From the IMG/VR virus record IMGVR_UViG_3300032323_001387, positions 108,209 through 172,208 of that record: 64,000 nucleotides of DNA. One strand, written 5' to 3'. Positions 34,159 through 42,593 of the stretch are shown here, piece after piece. The notes beneath the pieces are model-generated. The model was given only the letters and a program-made list of their open reading frames with translations. It searched no databases and was not told the DNA's origin. How positions within the stretch are numbered: the stretch's first letter is position 1; each line of letters begins with the position of its first letter. Position numbers and translations under genes: made by a program. This stretch comes from a virus.

Positions 34159-34658
34159 TGAATATATTAACAGTAGACAATAAAGCATTTGAATTGAATT
34201 CTTTGCCGGAAGAGGTAGATGATTTACGATATGCAGTTCTTGATTGGAATGATCCTAAGAACGTAGATTATCATTTTGTGCCTTTGATCTTTATGGAAAC
34301 ATTCCATGCGCCTGCCGCAGTACTAAAGATTGGCGAGCATGTTATTCAAGTGCCTTTGGATTGGTATGTAGTCATAGGTGAAAAGGATCACGGAGACCCT
34401 GAGATTGTTCCTATTATGAATATCAATGACAGAGGCTTTAGTGCATTTACTTTTAATCCCATTAGTAGTTTTAGATTAGACTTCCAGCCATTGGAAATTA
34501 TCAATGTGTTTCAAGATATTCGGTGGTATACCCCAAAACTTAAACATGGACACATTCTAGCAGTGCCATTAGACAACAGCGATAAACCTCAATGTGCTTA
34601 TTTTGTCAAGGAAACAAATAAACTTCCGGAAGTTTTAGCCATTGAAAAGATGTATTAA
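34158..34658 (+). CDS. Hypothetical protein downstream of uvsW
   Basis: 166 residues, beta-rich, overlapping the uvsW stop by one base. The sequence (VDYHFVPLIFMETFHAPAAVLKIGEHVIQVPLDWYVVIG, WYTPKLKHGHILAVPL) looks like a conserved globular protein. No motif indicating enzymatic activity. Position suggests a replication or recombination accessory. Confidence 0.7.
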   Translation: MNILTVDNKAFELNSLPEEVDDLRYAVLDWNDPKNVDYHFVPLIFMETFHAPAAVLKIGEHVIQVPLDWYVVIGEKDHGDPEIVPIMNINDRGFSAFTFNPISSFRLDFQPLEIINVFQDIRWYTPKLKHGHILAVPLDNSDKPQCAYFVKETNKLPEVLAIEKMY

Positions 34659-34670
34659 AGAGTGTATAAT
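34642..34670 (+). promoter_or_regulatory. Sigma70-like promoter, leaderless type
   Basis: TTGAAA, 17-base spacer, TATAAT (34665-34670), then 5 bases to ATG 34676; lies in the end of the preceding gene. Confidence 0.7.
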
Positions 34671-34675
34671 ATAGT

Positions 34676-35164
34676 ATGGCAACTAAAGCACCAATGTTAG
34701 ATATGTTCAAGCGAGTATTGCCCGCGGCAGATACTAGGAACAAAGATTTTTACGAGCAACTCAGCGATGAGGAAAAGAAAGGATTTAGTCCTTGGCTTAT
34801 CCAACGCTATTTAAGTAGTGCAGAAAGTGCCACGCCTGAAATGATTGAGCATTATCTTATAATGACCAACGAGTTAGTTAACACAGATTACAGTACCATT
34901 AAGGATCATCCAGAGCTAATGTGGAAATTAATGAGCATGGTTGGTGTTGGCAAATCAATGAAGCATCCATATGTTGCTCCTGGTAAAGGTAAAAAGAAAA
35001 AAGGTAATGCATTTAAATTGTGGCTACATGAACAATATCCGCATCTTAACGAGCAAGAAGTAGAAGTATGGTTCAACATGTTTACAAAAGAACAAGCCAA
35101 AGACATGTTGGAACAATATCAAGTTAAAGACAAAGATGTTATCGCTGGTGCAAATGACTTATAA
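34676..35164 (+). CDS. Possible clamp-loader small subunit (gp62-like)
   Basis: 162 residues. The segment FSPWLIQRYLSSAESATPEMIEHYLIMTNELVN followed by HPELMWKLMSMVGVGKSMKHPY resembles the pattern of gp62-type clamp loader subunits in T4-like phages (a PWxIxRxLS stretch, then a basic KxxRxxKW-like region). The residue order is only roughly similar and gp44 is not in the window. If right, it would help load the gp45 clamp. Predicted leaderless mRNA. Confidence 0.4.
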   Translation: MATKAPMLDMFKRVLPAADTRNKDFYEQLSDEEKKGFSPWLIQRYLSSAESATPEMIEHYLIMTNELVNTDYSTIKDHPELMWKLMSMVGVGKSMKHPYVAPGKGKKKKGNAFKLWLHEQYPHLNEQEVEVWFNMFTKEQAKDMLEQYQVKDKDVIAGANDL

Positions 35165-35834
35165 GTGTAAATTTTGTAATAAAGATTTTGCTAGGGAAAG
35201 TACGCTGATATCGCATATGTGCGAGAAAAAGCGTAGGATGAATGCCAAAGATGACAAGCAAAATCGCATTGCATATCAAAGTTGGTTAATCTATAGAAAG
35301 ACAATGATTGCCAACGTTAAGCATGACAAGCCCTACGATGACTTCATCCACGACAGATACTACATGTCTTTTATGAAGTTAGCCAAGCATATCATTGATT
35401 TGAATTTGGACAAACCCGAAGAGTTTGTCAAGTTTATATTAAAGAATAGCGTTAAAATAGATGACTGGTGTAAGGCAGTTGTCTATGAAACTTATGTTAA
35501 AGATAGAACCAAAAAAGAAACTGTAGAACGAGCAATTGAGCGAAGTGTGTTAAATATGAAAGCATGGGCAGAAAAGACAGGCTTTGAATGGGAAGATTAT
35601 TTTCAACGAGTTAGCACGCCAGAAGCAGTACAAGACATTAGAATGGGACGTATTAGTCCTTGGTGTACATTTGCCACAGATCAAGGCAGTAGACTTATTG
35701 ATAGATTTGAACCCGGTCAGATACAGCAACTAATCGAATATATCGAACCCCAGAGTTGGCGTGTCAAAGTTAAGAGACAACAGCAGGATGCTGATTGGGT
35801 GCAACAAGTTTTTAACGAAGCGAGGATACAATGA
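35154..35834 (+). CDS. Zinc-finger protein, function unknown
   Basis: 226 residues from ATG 35154, overlapping the previous gene by 11 bases. It begins with a finger CKFCNKDFARESTLISHMC (Cys5, Cys8, His21, Cys23), then a long basic helical part (CEKKRRMNAKDDKQNRIAYQ). It probably binds nucleic acid; no known partner can be named. It lies in the replication-gene cluster. Confidence 0.7.
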   Translation: MTYKCKFCNKDFARESTLISHMCEKKRRMNAKDDKQNRIAYQSWLIYRKTMIANVKHDKPYDDFIHDRYYMSFMKLAKHIIDLNLDKPEEFVKFILKNSVKIDDWCKAVVYETYVKDRTKKETVERAIERSVLNMKAWAEKTGFEWEDYFQRVSTPEAVQDIRMGRISPWCTFATDQGSRLIDRFEPGQIQQLIEYIEPQSWRVKVKRQQQDADWVQQVFNEARIQ

Positions 35835-36079
35835 ACCAGTACAGTGAAAAGAGAAGAGTTCCTAGACTCTTACAAAGCCAACAATCTACTAAGGCTAGTT
35901 TTCAAATGCTCAACGGCATGGCAGAGTTTACCATAGATGGCGAGCGTGTAAGTATGCCCACAGCAGAAGCATTTCAACGTTTACTTAAAAAAGTTGCTGT
36001 TCTAGAACAACGATTAGCTGTCACTGATAATAAGGCTGCTACTGCATCTAGAGTAGCAAGGTCCAAGAATGAAAGATAA
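35831..36079 (+). CDS. Small hypothetical protein
   Basis: 82 residues: a basic N-terminus, a central MAEFTIDGERVSMPTAEAF hairpin, and a C-terminal coiled coil (LKKVAVLEQRLAV). Overlaps neighbours by 4 and 11 bases in one operon. Confidence 0.65.
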   Translation: MNQYSEKRRVPRLLQSQQSTKASFQMLNGMAEFTIDGERVSMPTAEAFQRLLKKVAVLEQRLAVTDNKAATASRVARSKNER

Positions 36080-36296
36080 AGAAGAGCAAGTACTCGAAGT
36101 TTATAAAGAAACTTTAATTATGATTGATAAGTTAATTGCAGATCACGATCCTTTGGTAATAGCAGGAGTCATGATGGCGCAGTCAATGAGTCTATATAGA
36201 AGTACGTTAAGTGAAGAAGACTATACTAGTGTAGTTGAATCTATTCTAGAAAAGAAAGACAAAGTCTATACATTTACATCGAGGAATTTACATTGA
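36069..36296 (+). CDS. Small helical hypothetical protein
   Basis: 75 residues, all-helical (EQVLEVYKETLIMIDKLIADHD, PLVIAGVMMAQSMSLYRSTL). Overlaps the next TTG start by 4 bases. Function unknown. Confidence 0.65.
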   Translation: MKDKEEQVLEVYKETLIMIDKLIADHDPLVIAGVMMAQSMSLYRSTLSEEDYTSVVESILEKKDKVYTFTSRNLH

Positions 36297-36856
36297 GCAC
36301 AGACGTTGACATTGACTTTGCTGACAGGGAACAGATATTAAAATTGCTTGACTATACTCCGGCAATGATTAAAGATGGTCAAAAAGAAAAGAAACACAAT
36401 ACAGGCGTGTACTTTCATAACGCACCTGTAAATCCGTTTACTGGTTTGGCCACTATAGATTATAAAAGTGCCGAAGAAATGGGCTGGTTTAAAATTGACT
36501 TGCTTAATGTTGGTATCTATAATGACTTTGACAGCAACGAGCAGATTGATAGTTTATTGGCCAAAGAACCAATGTGGGAGTTATTGGAACATAAAGAAGT
36601 TATAGAACAACTGTTTCATATTCACAATCATGCTGACACTGTTATACGAATGAAACCCAGAAGTGTAGAACAACTAGCCATGGTTTTGGCCTGTATTCGT
36701 CCTGGAAAGAAACATTTAATAGGACAAAGTTGGAGTGAGATTGAGCGAGAAGTATGGACTAAGACTGATGATACTTATAGCTTTAAGCACAGTCACGCTA
36801 TTGGGTACGCTATGGCAATTATATTGCAAATGAACAAGCTAAGTTACAGCTTTTGA
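36293..36856 (+). CDS. Miniature DNA polymerase III alpha (DnaE)-like protein
   Basis: 187 residues from a TTG start; GAGGA lies upstream and the frame overlaps the previous stop. It carries DnaE landmarks in the right order: DVDIDF (Asp6, Asp8; compare the PDxDVDF pair), KHNTGVYF (35-41; compare KHAGGVVI), GWFKIDLL (Asp69; compare the VKFDFLG third aspartate), SVEQLAMVLACIRPGKK (compare the ALxRPG region) and YSFKHSHAIGYA (162-173; compare FNKSHSxAYA). A full DnaE has about 1160 residues; PHP, fingers and clamp-binding parts are absent. Activity is uncertain; it may be a minimal palm-like relic with a new role in replication. Confidence 0.6.
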   Translation: MSTDVDIDFADREQILKLLDYTPAMIKDGQKEKKHNTGVYFHNAPVNPFTGLATIDYKSAEEMGWFKIDLLNVGIYNDFDSNEQIDSLLAKEPMWELLEHKEVIEQLFHIHNHADTVIRMKPRSVEQLAMVLACIRPGKKHLIGQSWSEIEREVWTKTDDTYSFKHSHAIGYAMAIILQMNKLSYSF

Positions 36857-37212
36857 ACTAGTTGAATTTGGCGCCTTTTAATTCTTTTTGTTATAATATT
36901 TTGTAAACTAACTGCTTCGCCATGCAGTATTTCAAAATCTTTGACATTGTACGTTCGTAAGCTATAACTAAACTTTTTAAACTTTGGCCCTATGACTAAA
37001 TTTATGGGCAAGCTACGATTACTTTGCCACCACCATTCTTCGCCCATTTCTAAGAATTCCTGTTTGTCTTCGGTGCAAGTAAGCACATTATAGACATATA
37101 CGCTGGCCAGAGTACTGGTATAGTTTTGTATAATTCCTAAAATTTCTTCTTCCCCAGCCATGCATAGACTTAAGAAGGGGAACTTTTCTAATATTTCTTT
37201 ATGGTCTGCCAT
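36844..37212 (-). CDS. Hypothetical protein, minus strand
   Basis: 122 residues (MADHKEILEKFPFLSLCMAG), alpha/beta, with a conserved-looking GEEWWWQSNRSLPINLVIG segment. Overlaps the convergent DnaE-like gene end by 13 bases. A minus-strand late element ends 6 bases before its ATG. Function unknown. Confidence 0.7.
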   Translation of the reverse strand: MADHKEILEKFPFLSLCMAGEEEILGIIQNYTSTLASVYVYNVLTCTEDKQEFLEMGEEWWWQSNRSLPINLVIGPKFKKFSYSLRTYNVKDFEILHGEAVSLQNIITKRIKRRQIQLVQKL

Positions 37213-37218
37213 CGGTAA

Positions 37219-37226
37219 TATTTAGC
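37219..37226 (-). promoter_or_regulatory. Minus-strand late promoter (GCTAAATA), leaderless type
   Basis: On the minus strand GCTAAATA is followed by 6 bases and the ATG at 37212. Diverges from the plus-strand late element at 37252. Confidence 0.55.
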
Positions 37227-37251
37227 ACCGAATTCATTTCAATTAAATTTA

Positions 37252-37259
37252 AATAAATA
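37252..37259 (+). promoter_or_regulatory. Late promoter (AATAAATA), leaderless type
   Basis: AATAAATA ends 5 bases before ATG 37265; no ribosome site can fit. Confidence 0.55.
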
Positions 37260-37264
37260 TAGCT

Positions 37265-38047
37265 ATGAGCGACACATTCACATTATTAAGCTATCCGCAA
37301 CGCAGTATATTGATATATGCAGAAGGACATAGCAGGACACAAAACATGCCATTCAATACCACACGAAAAACAATCTATAAAGGTGTAGATAGTACCTTAG
37401 GATTTGATGTTAAAAATCAAGACCGAAAGCCAGTAAATTTACTGGGCAAAGATATTATGGTCAACATCATGCAAGTTAGAACAGGAGAACTTGTAGTGCA
37501 ACGCAGGGCAATGGCAGTAGAACCAGAATCTGGATTTTGTGAATTTACAGTATTCAGCAGTGACTTGGTTGATTTAGATCCAGGCATATATCAATTAAGT
37601 GCTGTAGTCTATGAAGCGGACGGCCGCGCTAAGAGTTTGTACACTGACCATAATCGTAGAGTTACTATGGAACTTGAAGTAAGTGATGGGGCTTATCCAA
37701 AATACCTACCAAGTGTTGGTCTAACATTTACACAATTAGGCAGCAGTTGGGTCAGCCAACCTATCGCTAGTAATTTACAAAAGAATGACAGTAGCACATT
37801 GCATACCATTCAAATTGGCGTTACTAACTATACTGGCATCATTGAAGCACTTGTTAGTTTGGAATACGACAGTGGCGGAAATTATTTCCCAGTTAGATTC
37901 GTCAATGATAAATTCCAAATCGAATTCGACGGAGCAACTGATATTCAAGGTTGGAACTTTATAGCAGACGCTCGTTGGGTGAAGATAGTATACACTCCTT
38001 CAAATACGAACACAGGAACAGTTGACAAAGTACTATATAGAAGTTAA
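37265..38047 (+). CDS. Virion-type beta-rich protein
   Basis: 260 residues. It looks like Ig-like/beta-sandwich structure: KGVDSTLGFDVKNQDRKPVNLLGKDIMVNI, LDPGIYQLSAVVYEADGRAKSLYTDHNRRVTMELEV and a C-terminal second domain. Baseplate or fibre component is the best guess. Late expression from its own promoter, although the genes that follow encode primase and helicase. Confidence 0.65.
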   Translation: MSDTFTLLSYPQRSILIYAEGHSRTQNMPFNTTRKTIYKGVDSTLGFDVKNQDRKPVNLLGKDIMVNIMQVRTGELVVQRRAMAVEPESGFCEFTVFSSDLVDLDPGIYQLSAVVYEADGRAKSLYTDHNRRVTMELEVSDGAYPKYLPSVGLTFTQLGSSWVSQPIASNLQKNDSSTLHTIQIGVTNYTGIIEALVSLEYDSGGNYFPVRFVNDKFQIEFDGATDIQGWNFIADARWVKIVYTPSNTNTGTVDKVLYRS

Positions 38048-38059
38048 AATTGTAGGGTC

Positions 38060-39031
38060 ATGATGGCCTTACAAACTTTACTTAGAAGCAGAATACACGG
38101 ACATGCTAGCCCAAAAGGCTGGGTTAGTTTCAATTGTCCTATGTGTGTTGTCAACGGACAAGCTCGTCCAGATACAAAGCGCCGCGGCGGAGTCTTGTTT
38201 AGTCCTGACGGCAGCGTCGCATACCAATGCTTTAATTGTCAATACAAAACAGGTTGGAGCCCGGGCTGGACATTAGGCTTCAGAATGCGTAAGTTGATGC
38301 GACAACTTGGCTTCGATGAAGCCGAAGTTCAAAGACTTGCATTAGAATTATTAAGCCAAGCAGATGTAGAAAGCTTAGTCAAACGAGAACCCGATCCTGT
38401 ATGGACTCCGGATTGGCCAGAATTTAACTTTGATTTTAATGTTAAGCAACTAGAAGATCCTAATAAAATTGCATATTTGCAAGACAGGCAAATTTATGAT
38501 CTAGCAACATGGTTAGAAACAGATGACGGATATGCCGGGTTGAATAACAGGGTTATATTGCCCTTCACTTATCAAAATAAAATTGTAGGGTTCCAAAGTA
38601 GGTATGTAGGGCAAGTGCCCGAGAAGCTGGCAAAGTATTTTAAAAAGAGTCCTGCTAACTATGTATATGGTCTAGATCATCAAACAGATAAGCAAGAGTA
38701 TGTAATTGTTACAGAAGGTGAATTTGATGCACTGCTGACTAGGGGAGTATCTTTGGGCAGTAATAATTTAAGCGACCGCCAGGCGCAACTGATAGAAGAC
38801 TTAAATATAGAACCTATACTATTACCAGACGCTGACAAGCCAGGCAGGGAATTAGTAGAAAAAGCCGCAGACTATGGATGGAGTGTTAGCTTTCCTGAGT
38901 GGGAAGGTTGTAAAGACGCCGGTGACGCTGTGATGAAATACGGTAGACTATTTACAGTGTATAGCATATTGCAGGCAGCAGAACACAGTCCAACAAAAAT
39001 TAGATTAATGGGAAAGAAATATTGTCAATGA
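38060..39031 (+). CDS. 61: DNA primase gp61
   Basis: 323 residues. Zinc-binding domain with CPMC (26-29) and CFNC (57-60), then a TOPRIM-type catalytic part with TEGEFDA (218-224) and PDADKPGR (256-263). It makes RNA primers for lagging-strand synthesis together with helicase gp41, whose gene overlaps its stop (ATGA). Two consecutive ATG codons are possible starts. Confidence 0.92.
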   Translation: MMALQTLLRSRIHGHASPKGWVSFNCPMCVVNGQARPDTKRRGGVLFSPDGSVAYQCFNCQYKTGWSPGWTLGFRMRKLMRQLGFDEAEVQRLALELLSQADVESLVKREPDPVWTPDWPEFNFDFNVKQLEDPNKIAYLQDRQIYDLATWLETDDGYAGLNNRVILPFTYQNKIVGFQSRYVGQVPEKLAKYFKKSPANYVYGLDHQTDKQEYVIVTEGEFDALLTRGVSLGSNNLSDRQAQLIEDLNIEPILLPDADKPGRELVEKAADYGWSVSFPEWEGCKDAGDAVMKYGRLFTVYSILQAAEHSPTKIRLMGKKYCQ

Positions 39032-40482
39032 GTAATGAAGTAAAAGAATACAGTGCAGACTTGCAAAAGTTATTTTTAGAGTTTTTAGTCAGTGATAAAG
39101 AACTACTGAGTCGTTGCCAAAACGTTTTAGAAGGCAGTTACTTTACTAGAAGTTTGCAGGCAACAGCAGAGTTTATTAAAGAGTATGCCAGTAAGTACAG
39201 CGATTGTCCCACAGTAGATCAAATTAAAGCAGTAACTGATACAGAACTCAGAGTTATTCCTGGAGAAGCTGCCAGTCATAAAGAATGGTTCTTAACGGAG
39301 TTTGAACAGTTTGCTAGACATAAAGCATTAGAGAAGGCTATTCTTAAAAGTGCTGACTTGCTGGACAAACAACGTTATGGCGAAGTTGAAAAACTAATTA
39401 AAGACGCTAGCAATATTGGCTTGCCCAAGAGCTTTGGTACAGACTATTATGCAGACCCAATGGGTCGATTAATGTTGCTGAAGAATCAAAACGGTGGCAC
39501 TAGTACTGGTTGGAAGACCATTGACGAAAAACTATATGGCGGTTTTAACAGAGGCGAACTTAATATCTTTGCAGGAGGTTCTGGCGCAGGTAAGAGTTTG
39601 TTCTTACAAAACTTGGCATTGAATTGGAGTTTGCAAGGACTCAATGGCGTTTACTTTAGTCTGGAACTTAGTGAAGGACTATGTAGTATGCGTATGGACG
39701 CTATGCTTATGGGAATTGCAACTAAAGAGATTTATAAAAATATCGATGACGTTGATTTGCAGATTAGGATGAAAGGTAAGAAAGCTGGTAAGTTGCAGAT
39801 TGTACAACTTACTGCGGGTATTACTGTTAACGATTTGAAGTCTTGGATTAAAGAATTCCAAATCCAGCACAATAATAAGATTGACTTTGTTGTAGTTGAC
39901 TACTTGGATTTGATGACACCTGTATCTGTTAAGATCTCAGCAGAGAATACATTTATCAAAGACAAGTATGTATCAGAAGAACTTAGGGCAATGGCAGTGC
40001 AAGGTGGCTATTTGTTCTGCACAGCCAGTCAGTTGAATCGAGGTGCTGTTGAAAGTGTTGAATTTGATCACAGTCACATTAGTGGTGGTTTAAGTAAGAT
40101 TCAAACTGCTGATAACGTTATTGGTATTTTTAACAGCATTACAATGCGCGAGCGAGGAAGAGTACAATTACAATTCATGAAGACACGTTCGAGTAGTGCT
40201 GTAGGTACAAAGATAGAATTAGATTTCAATACTACTAGTTTGCGTATCACTGATTTGGATGAAGATAGTCCAGAAGTTCCTACTACAACCGATGTAATGT
40301 TTAATCAATTGAGGCGCAAAGCAGAGACTCCAAGTACTGGTAATTCAGGTGGGGAATCTGGACCATTGGATGTAACTAAAGCACCATGGGCAAACTCAAC
40401 TGACAAAAAGAATGAGCCCAAAATCCCTATTAGGACTATGGACTCAAGTAGTAAGTTAGCTAGTATTCTTAAAAAGAGTTAA
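39028..40482 (+). CDS. 41: Replicative helicase gp41 (DnaB-like)
   Basis: 484 residues from ATG 39028, which overlaps the primase stop. N-terminal helical domain, then a RecA-like core with Walker A GGSGAGKS (183-190), FSLELSEGLCSMRMDAM, Walker B IDFVVVDYLDLM, TASQLNRG and a final FMKTRSS arginine region. It unwinds the fork as a hexamer. The C-terminal tail is disordered. Converges with the minus-strand gene over 4 bases. Confidence 0.93.
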   Translation: MSNEVKEYSADLQKLFLEFLVSDKELLSRCQNVLEGSYFTRSLQATAEFIKEYASKYSDCPTVDQIKAVTDTELRVIPGEAASHKEWFLTEFEQFARHKALEKAILKSADLLDKQRYGEVEKLIKDASNIGLPKSFGTDYYADPMGRLMLLKNQNGGTSTGWKTIDEKLYGGFNRGELNIFAGGSGAGKSLFLQNLALNWSLQGLNGVYFSLELSEGLCSMRMDAMLMGIATKEIYKNIDDVDLQIRMKGKKAGKLQIVQLTAGITVNDLKSWIKEFQIQHNNKIDFVVVDYLDLMTPVSVKISAENTFIKDKYVSEELRAMAVQGGYLFCTASQLNRGAVESVEFDHSHISGGLSKIQTADNVIGIFNSITMRERGRVQLQFMKTRSSSAVGTKIELDFNTTSLRITDLDEDSPEVPTTTDVMFNQLRRKAETPSTGNSGGESGPLDVTKAPWANSTDKKNEPKIPIRTMDSSSKLASILKKS

Positions 40483-40970
40483 TTAGTTTTCATATCACGC
40501 ATACCAGCTACAGGTGATGCAGTACCAGGGGCTCCTACTTCAGGAGCCTTTGTTGTTTGTGGAGCAGCGCCGCTTGGAAATGCTTCGCCGCCGGCATCGG
40601 CTTGATCTTGGGCTTGTGCATCCTTGTTCAAATCACTTTTTAAACGCTGGAATAGTGTAGTATCCTCGGCTACATAACTCAATATTGTTTCTAGTAAATC
40701 CATTAAAGCAGTCATTTGCTTTAAATTTGGACGATGATTCATATACATTGATCGAACACCTGTTCGCAAATCATTGTAATGTTCTTCGCCTACTGCGTCT
40801 TTGATAGCAGCCAAACGCATCATAGTGCGTGAAAAACTATTTTGGTCGATCTCTTTGCCGCTGGCATCCATTTCTGGATCGTGACGTACTGTATCGCCGA
40901 TATCTTCTTCGATAGCTCTTAGTTTGTTCAATACTGAACTCATGTCAAAATTAGTGCTTGAAAATGTCAT
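40479..40970 (-). CDS. Hypothetical late protein, minus strand
   Basis: 163 residues, helical core (MSSVLNKLRAIEEDIGDTVRHD... LDLLETILSYVAEDTTLFQRLKSDL) and an Ala/Pro/Gly-rich disordered tail. A late element on the minus strand precedes it, sharing a palindrome with the opposite promoter. Probably virion- or assembly-related; not recognised. Confidence 0.7.
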   Translation of the reverse strand: MTFSSTNFDMSSVLNKLRAIEEDIGDTVRHDPEMDASGKEIDQNSFSRTMMRLAAIKDAVGEEHYNDLRTGVRSMYMNHRPNLKQMTALMDLLETILSYVAEDTTLFQRLKSDLNKDAQAQDQADAGGEAFPSGAAPQTTKAPEVGAPGTASPVAGMRDMKTN

Positions 40971-40989
40971 ATTAATTCCCTCTTAAGAT

Positions 40990-41008
40990 TATTTATCTTA
41001 GATAAATA
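40990..41008. promoter_or_regulatory. Divergent late promoters in one palindrome
   Basis: TATTTATC-TTA-GATAAATA: GATAAATA reads toward 41027 on the plus strand and, 3 bases away, toward 40970 on the minus strand. The two -10 elements are perfect mirror images in a 19-base palindrome. Confidence 0.7.
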
Positions 41009-41026
41009 TTTGATAAGGAATTAATT

Positions 41027-41287
41027 GTGCGTAAGCAAACTAAATCAATATTAGAAGAAATTACAAATATCGTGCCGCAGCGTGATAAGGAAAGCTTTGT
41101 GGAAAATAAAGCCATCAATGTCATTGCCAGCACCAAATACCTTGTTGAATACATACAAGAGAATTTCAATAAAGACCAAAGCGATGATTTGCTTAAAAGG
41201 CTATTTAATAGTCTAAAGACAGGGGATGAAAGCAAGTTTCGCAGAGGCATTAAACAAATAAAAGAATCAAAACATGGAACAATTTGA
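41027..41287 (+). CDS. Small hypothetical late protein (GTG start)
   Basis: 86 residues from GTG 41027, with AAGGAA upstream. Charged and helical (LVEYIQENFNKDQSDDLLKRLFNSLKTGDESKFRRG). Overlaps the next gene by 14 bases. Function unknown. Confidence 0.65.
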   Translation: MRKQTKSILEEITNIVPQRDKESFVENKAINVIASTKYLVEYIQENFNKDQSDDLLKRLFNSLKTGDESKFRRGIKQIKESKHGTI

Positions 41288-42062
41288 AGATTTACAAGCA
41301 TGGGATTTAATGGTAGAAAGCCGCCAATATAGAGCTAGCGGCGCCCGTGGATTAAATCTAAGAAACGTTGCAGATTTTGCATTTTTAGATTTGCTATCTT
41401 TGTTTATATTACATAATGAATATGAAACAGCACCAATAGCAGCCAAATACGCGGATTCTACAATAAGTTATAGAAACTTTGCCAAAGCTAGATTAAGTGG
41501 CACAGACTTATATGTTAGTATGAACATATTAAGTGATCCAACTAGTATATTCAGTTCTAAAATTGCACAGAACGCAGATGCCGATGCGATATTGCGAGGA
41601 AAATTAAAAGTAAATCTTCCCACAGTAAAACGCTATTTAGATATGCTAGCAGACGGTACAATAACAAAAGACGATGCCGCAACATTATTTTTACGTTTGG
41701 AAAAACAGTTAAACATTACTGACAGTAAATTAAGAAGTATTCGTAGATTAGTCCAAGATTGGCCTGGACTTAATACCATGCAACGTGAACTAGCCACAAC
41801 AAAAATGCTACAGTATTATAAAAAATTTGCCAAGCGCAGTGAAATGTCAGTGTTCTTAAGTGACTTGGCCAAGGGCAAGGGTTATGAAATGCGTGGTGGT
41901 ATTGATGCCGAATTATCTAATTTAGGATACACTGGCAGCAGCTCCAAAGGCGCAGACCGCCATGACAAGCACGATAAACACGGTCCATCATGGTCAAAAA
42001 TAGCCAGCGATTTAATGCCAGCAGCGGGATTTTATGCGGGATACAAGCTAGGTAAACGCTAA
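41274..42062 (+). CDS. Hypothetical late protein, helical
   Basis: 262 residues, mostly helical (LVESRQYRASGARGLNLRNVADFAFLDLLSLFILHNE), with a His/Asp/Lys-rich stretch (DRHDKHDKHG) and a final glycine-containing helix. No family recognised; the basic character and late context suggest a virion or head-internal protein. Confidence 0.65.
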   Translation: MEQFEDLQAWDLMVESRQYRASGARGLNLRNVADFAFLDLLSLFILHNEYETAPIAAKYADSTISYRNFAKARLSGTDLYVSMNILSDPTSIFSSKIAQNADADAILRGKLKVNLPTVKRYLDMLADGTITKDDAATLFLRLEKQLNITDSKLRSIRRLVQDWPGLNTMQRELATTKMLQYYKKFAKRSEMSVFLSDLAKGKGYEMRGGIDAELSNLGYTGSSSKGADRHDKHDKHGPSWSKIASDLMPAAGFYAGYKLGKR

Positions 42063-42067
42063 AAGAA

Positions 42068-42079
42068 GATAAATAAATA
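42068..42079 (+). promoter_or_regulatory. Late promoter (GATAAATAAATA)
   Basis: Two overlapping late -10 elements 40 bases before 42119; AAAGGAG is the ribosome site. Confidence 0.65.
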
Positions 42080-42118
42080 CAAGAAACTTAGTGTTTCGAA
42101 CAATTAAAGGAGTCTATT

Positions 42119-42496
42119 ATGACAGCAAGAGTAAACGGTTCAGTTGGTACTACAGACGGTGGTATCTATAATCCAGGTCAAAGCTTGGCATTTTTCAGAA
42201 TCACTGTAAGAGATGATTCTGCAGCCGCAGTTGATCTACGTAGCAGTGACGGTACAGGTCAAGCATTGGAAGCTATCTTCTTTGCTTTGCCAACAGGCAT
42301 CATTGCTTATGATACAGCAAACGCTAACACAGGTGTTATCCACGTTATCGTTGACGGTCACGCCGCTCACACAGTTGCTAGCCTACAAGCCGCAATTCGT
42401 GCTTTAGGTACAGACGTTGGTAGCGATAGCAAAGACGTTTCTGGTACAGTCGTTGAAGCTGGTGCTGGTTTCACAGTATCTGCTAGCGCAGTTTAA
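42119..42496 (+). CDS. Small late virion-type protein
   Basis: 125 residues (MTARVNGSVGTTDGGIYNPGQ), beta-rich, Ala/Gly/Thr/Ser composition. The codon usage is like that of the fibre and sheath genes. Single late unit closed by a terminator. Possible decoration or fibre protein; unrecognised. Confidence 0.65.
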   Translation: MTARVNGSVGTTDGGIYNPGQSLAFFRITVRDDSAAAVDLRSSDGTGQALEAIFFALPTGIIAYDTANANTGVIHVIVDGHAAHTVASLQAAIRALGTDVGSDSKDVSGTVVEAGAGFTVSASAV

Positions 42497-42517
42497 TCCT
42501 AAAAGTTTACAGGATAG

Positions 42518-42540
42518 AAAGCCGCTCATCGAGCGGCTTT
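42518..42540 (+). terminator. Terminator-like hairpin
   Basis: Perfect 10-bp AAAGCCGCTC / GAGCGGCTTT with a 3-base loop after the 42119 gene; the T run is interrupted (TTTCATTT). Confidence 0.75.
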
Positions 42541-42567
42541 CATTTGGCTCCTACTTTTGTTTTATAA

Positions 42568-42575
42568 GGTAAATA
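42568..42575 (+). promoter_or_regulatory. Late promoter (GGTAAATA)
   Basis: GGTAAATA 18 bases before ATG 42594; AAGGAAG is the ribosome site. Confidence 0.6.
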
Positions 42576-42593
42576 GTTAAAAGGAAGTTTAAT

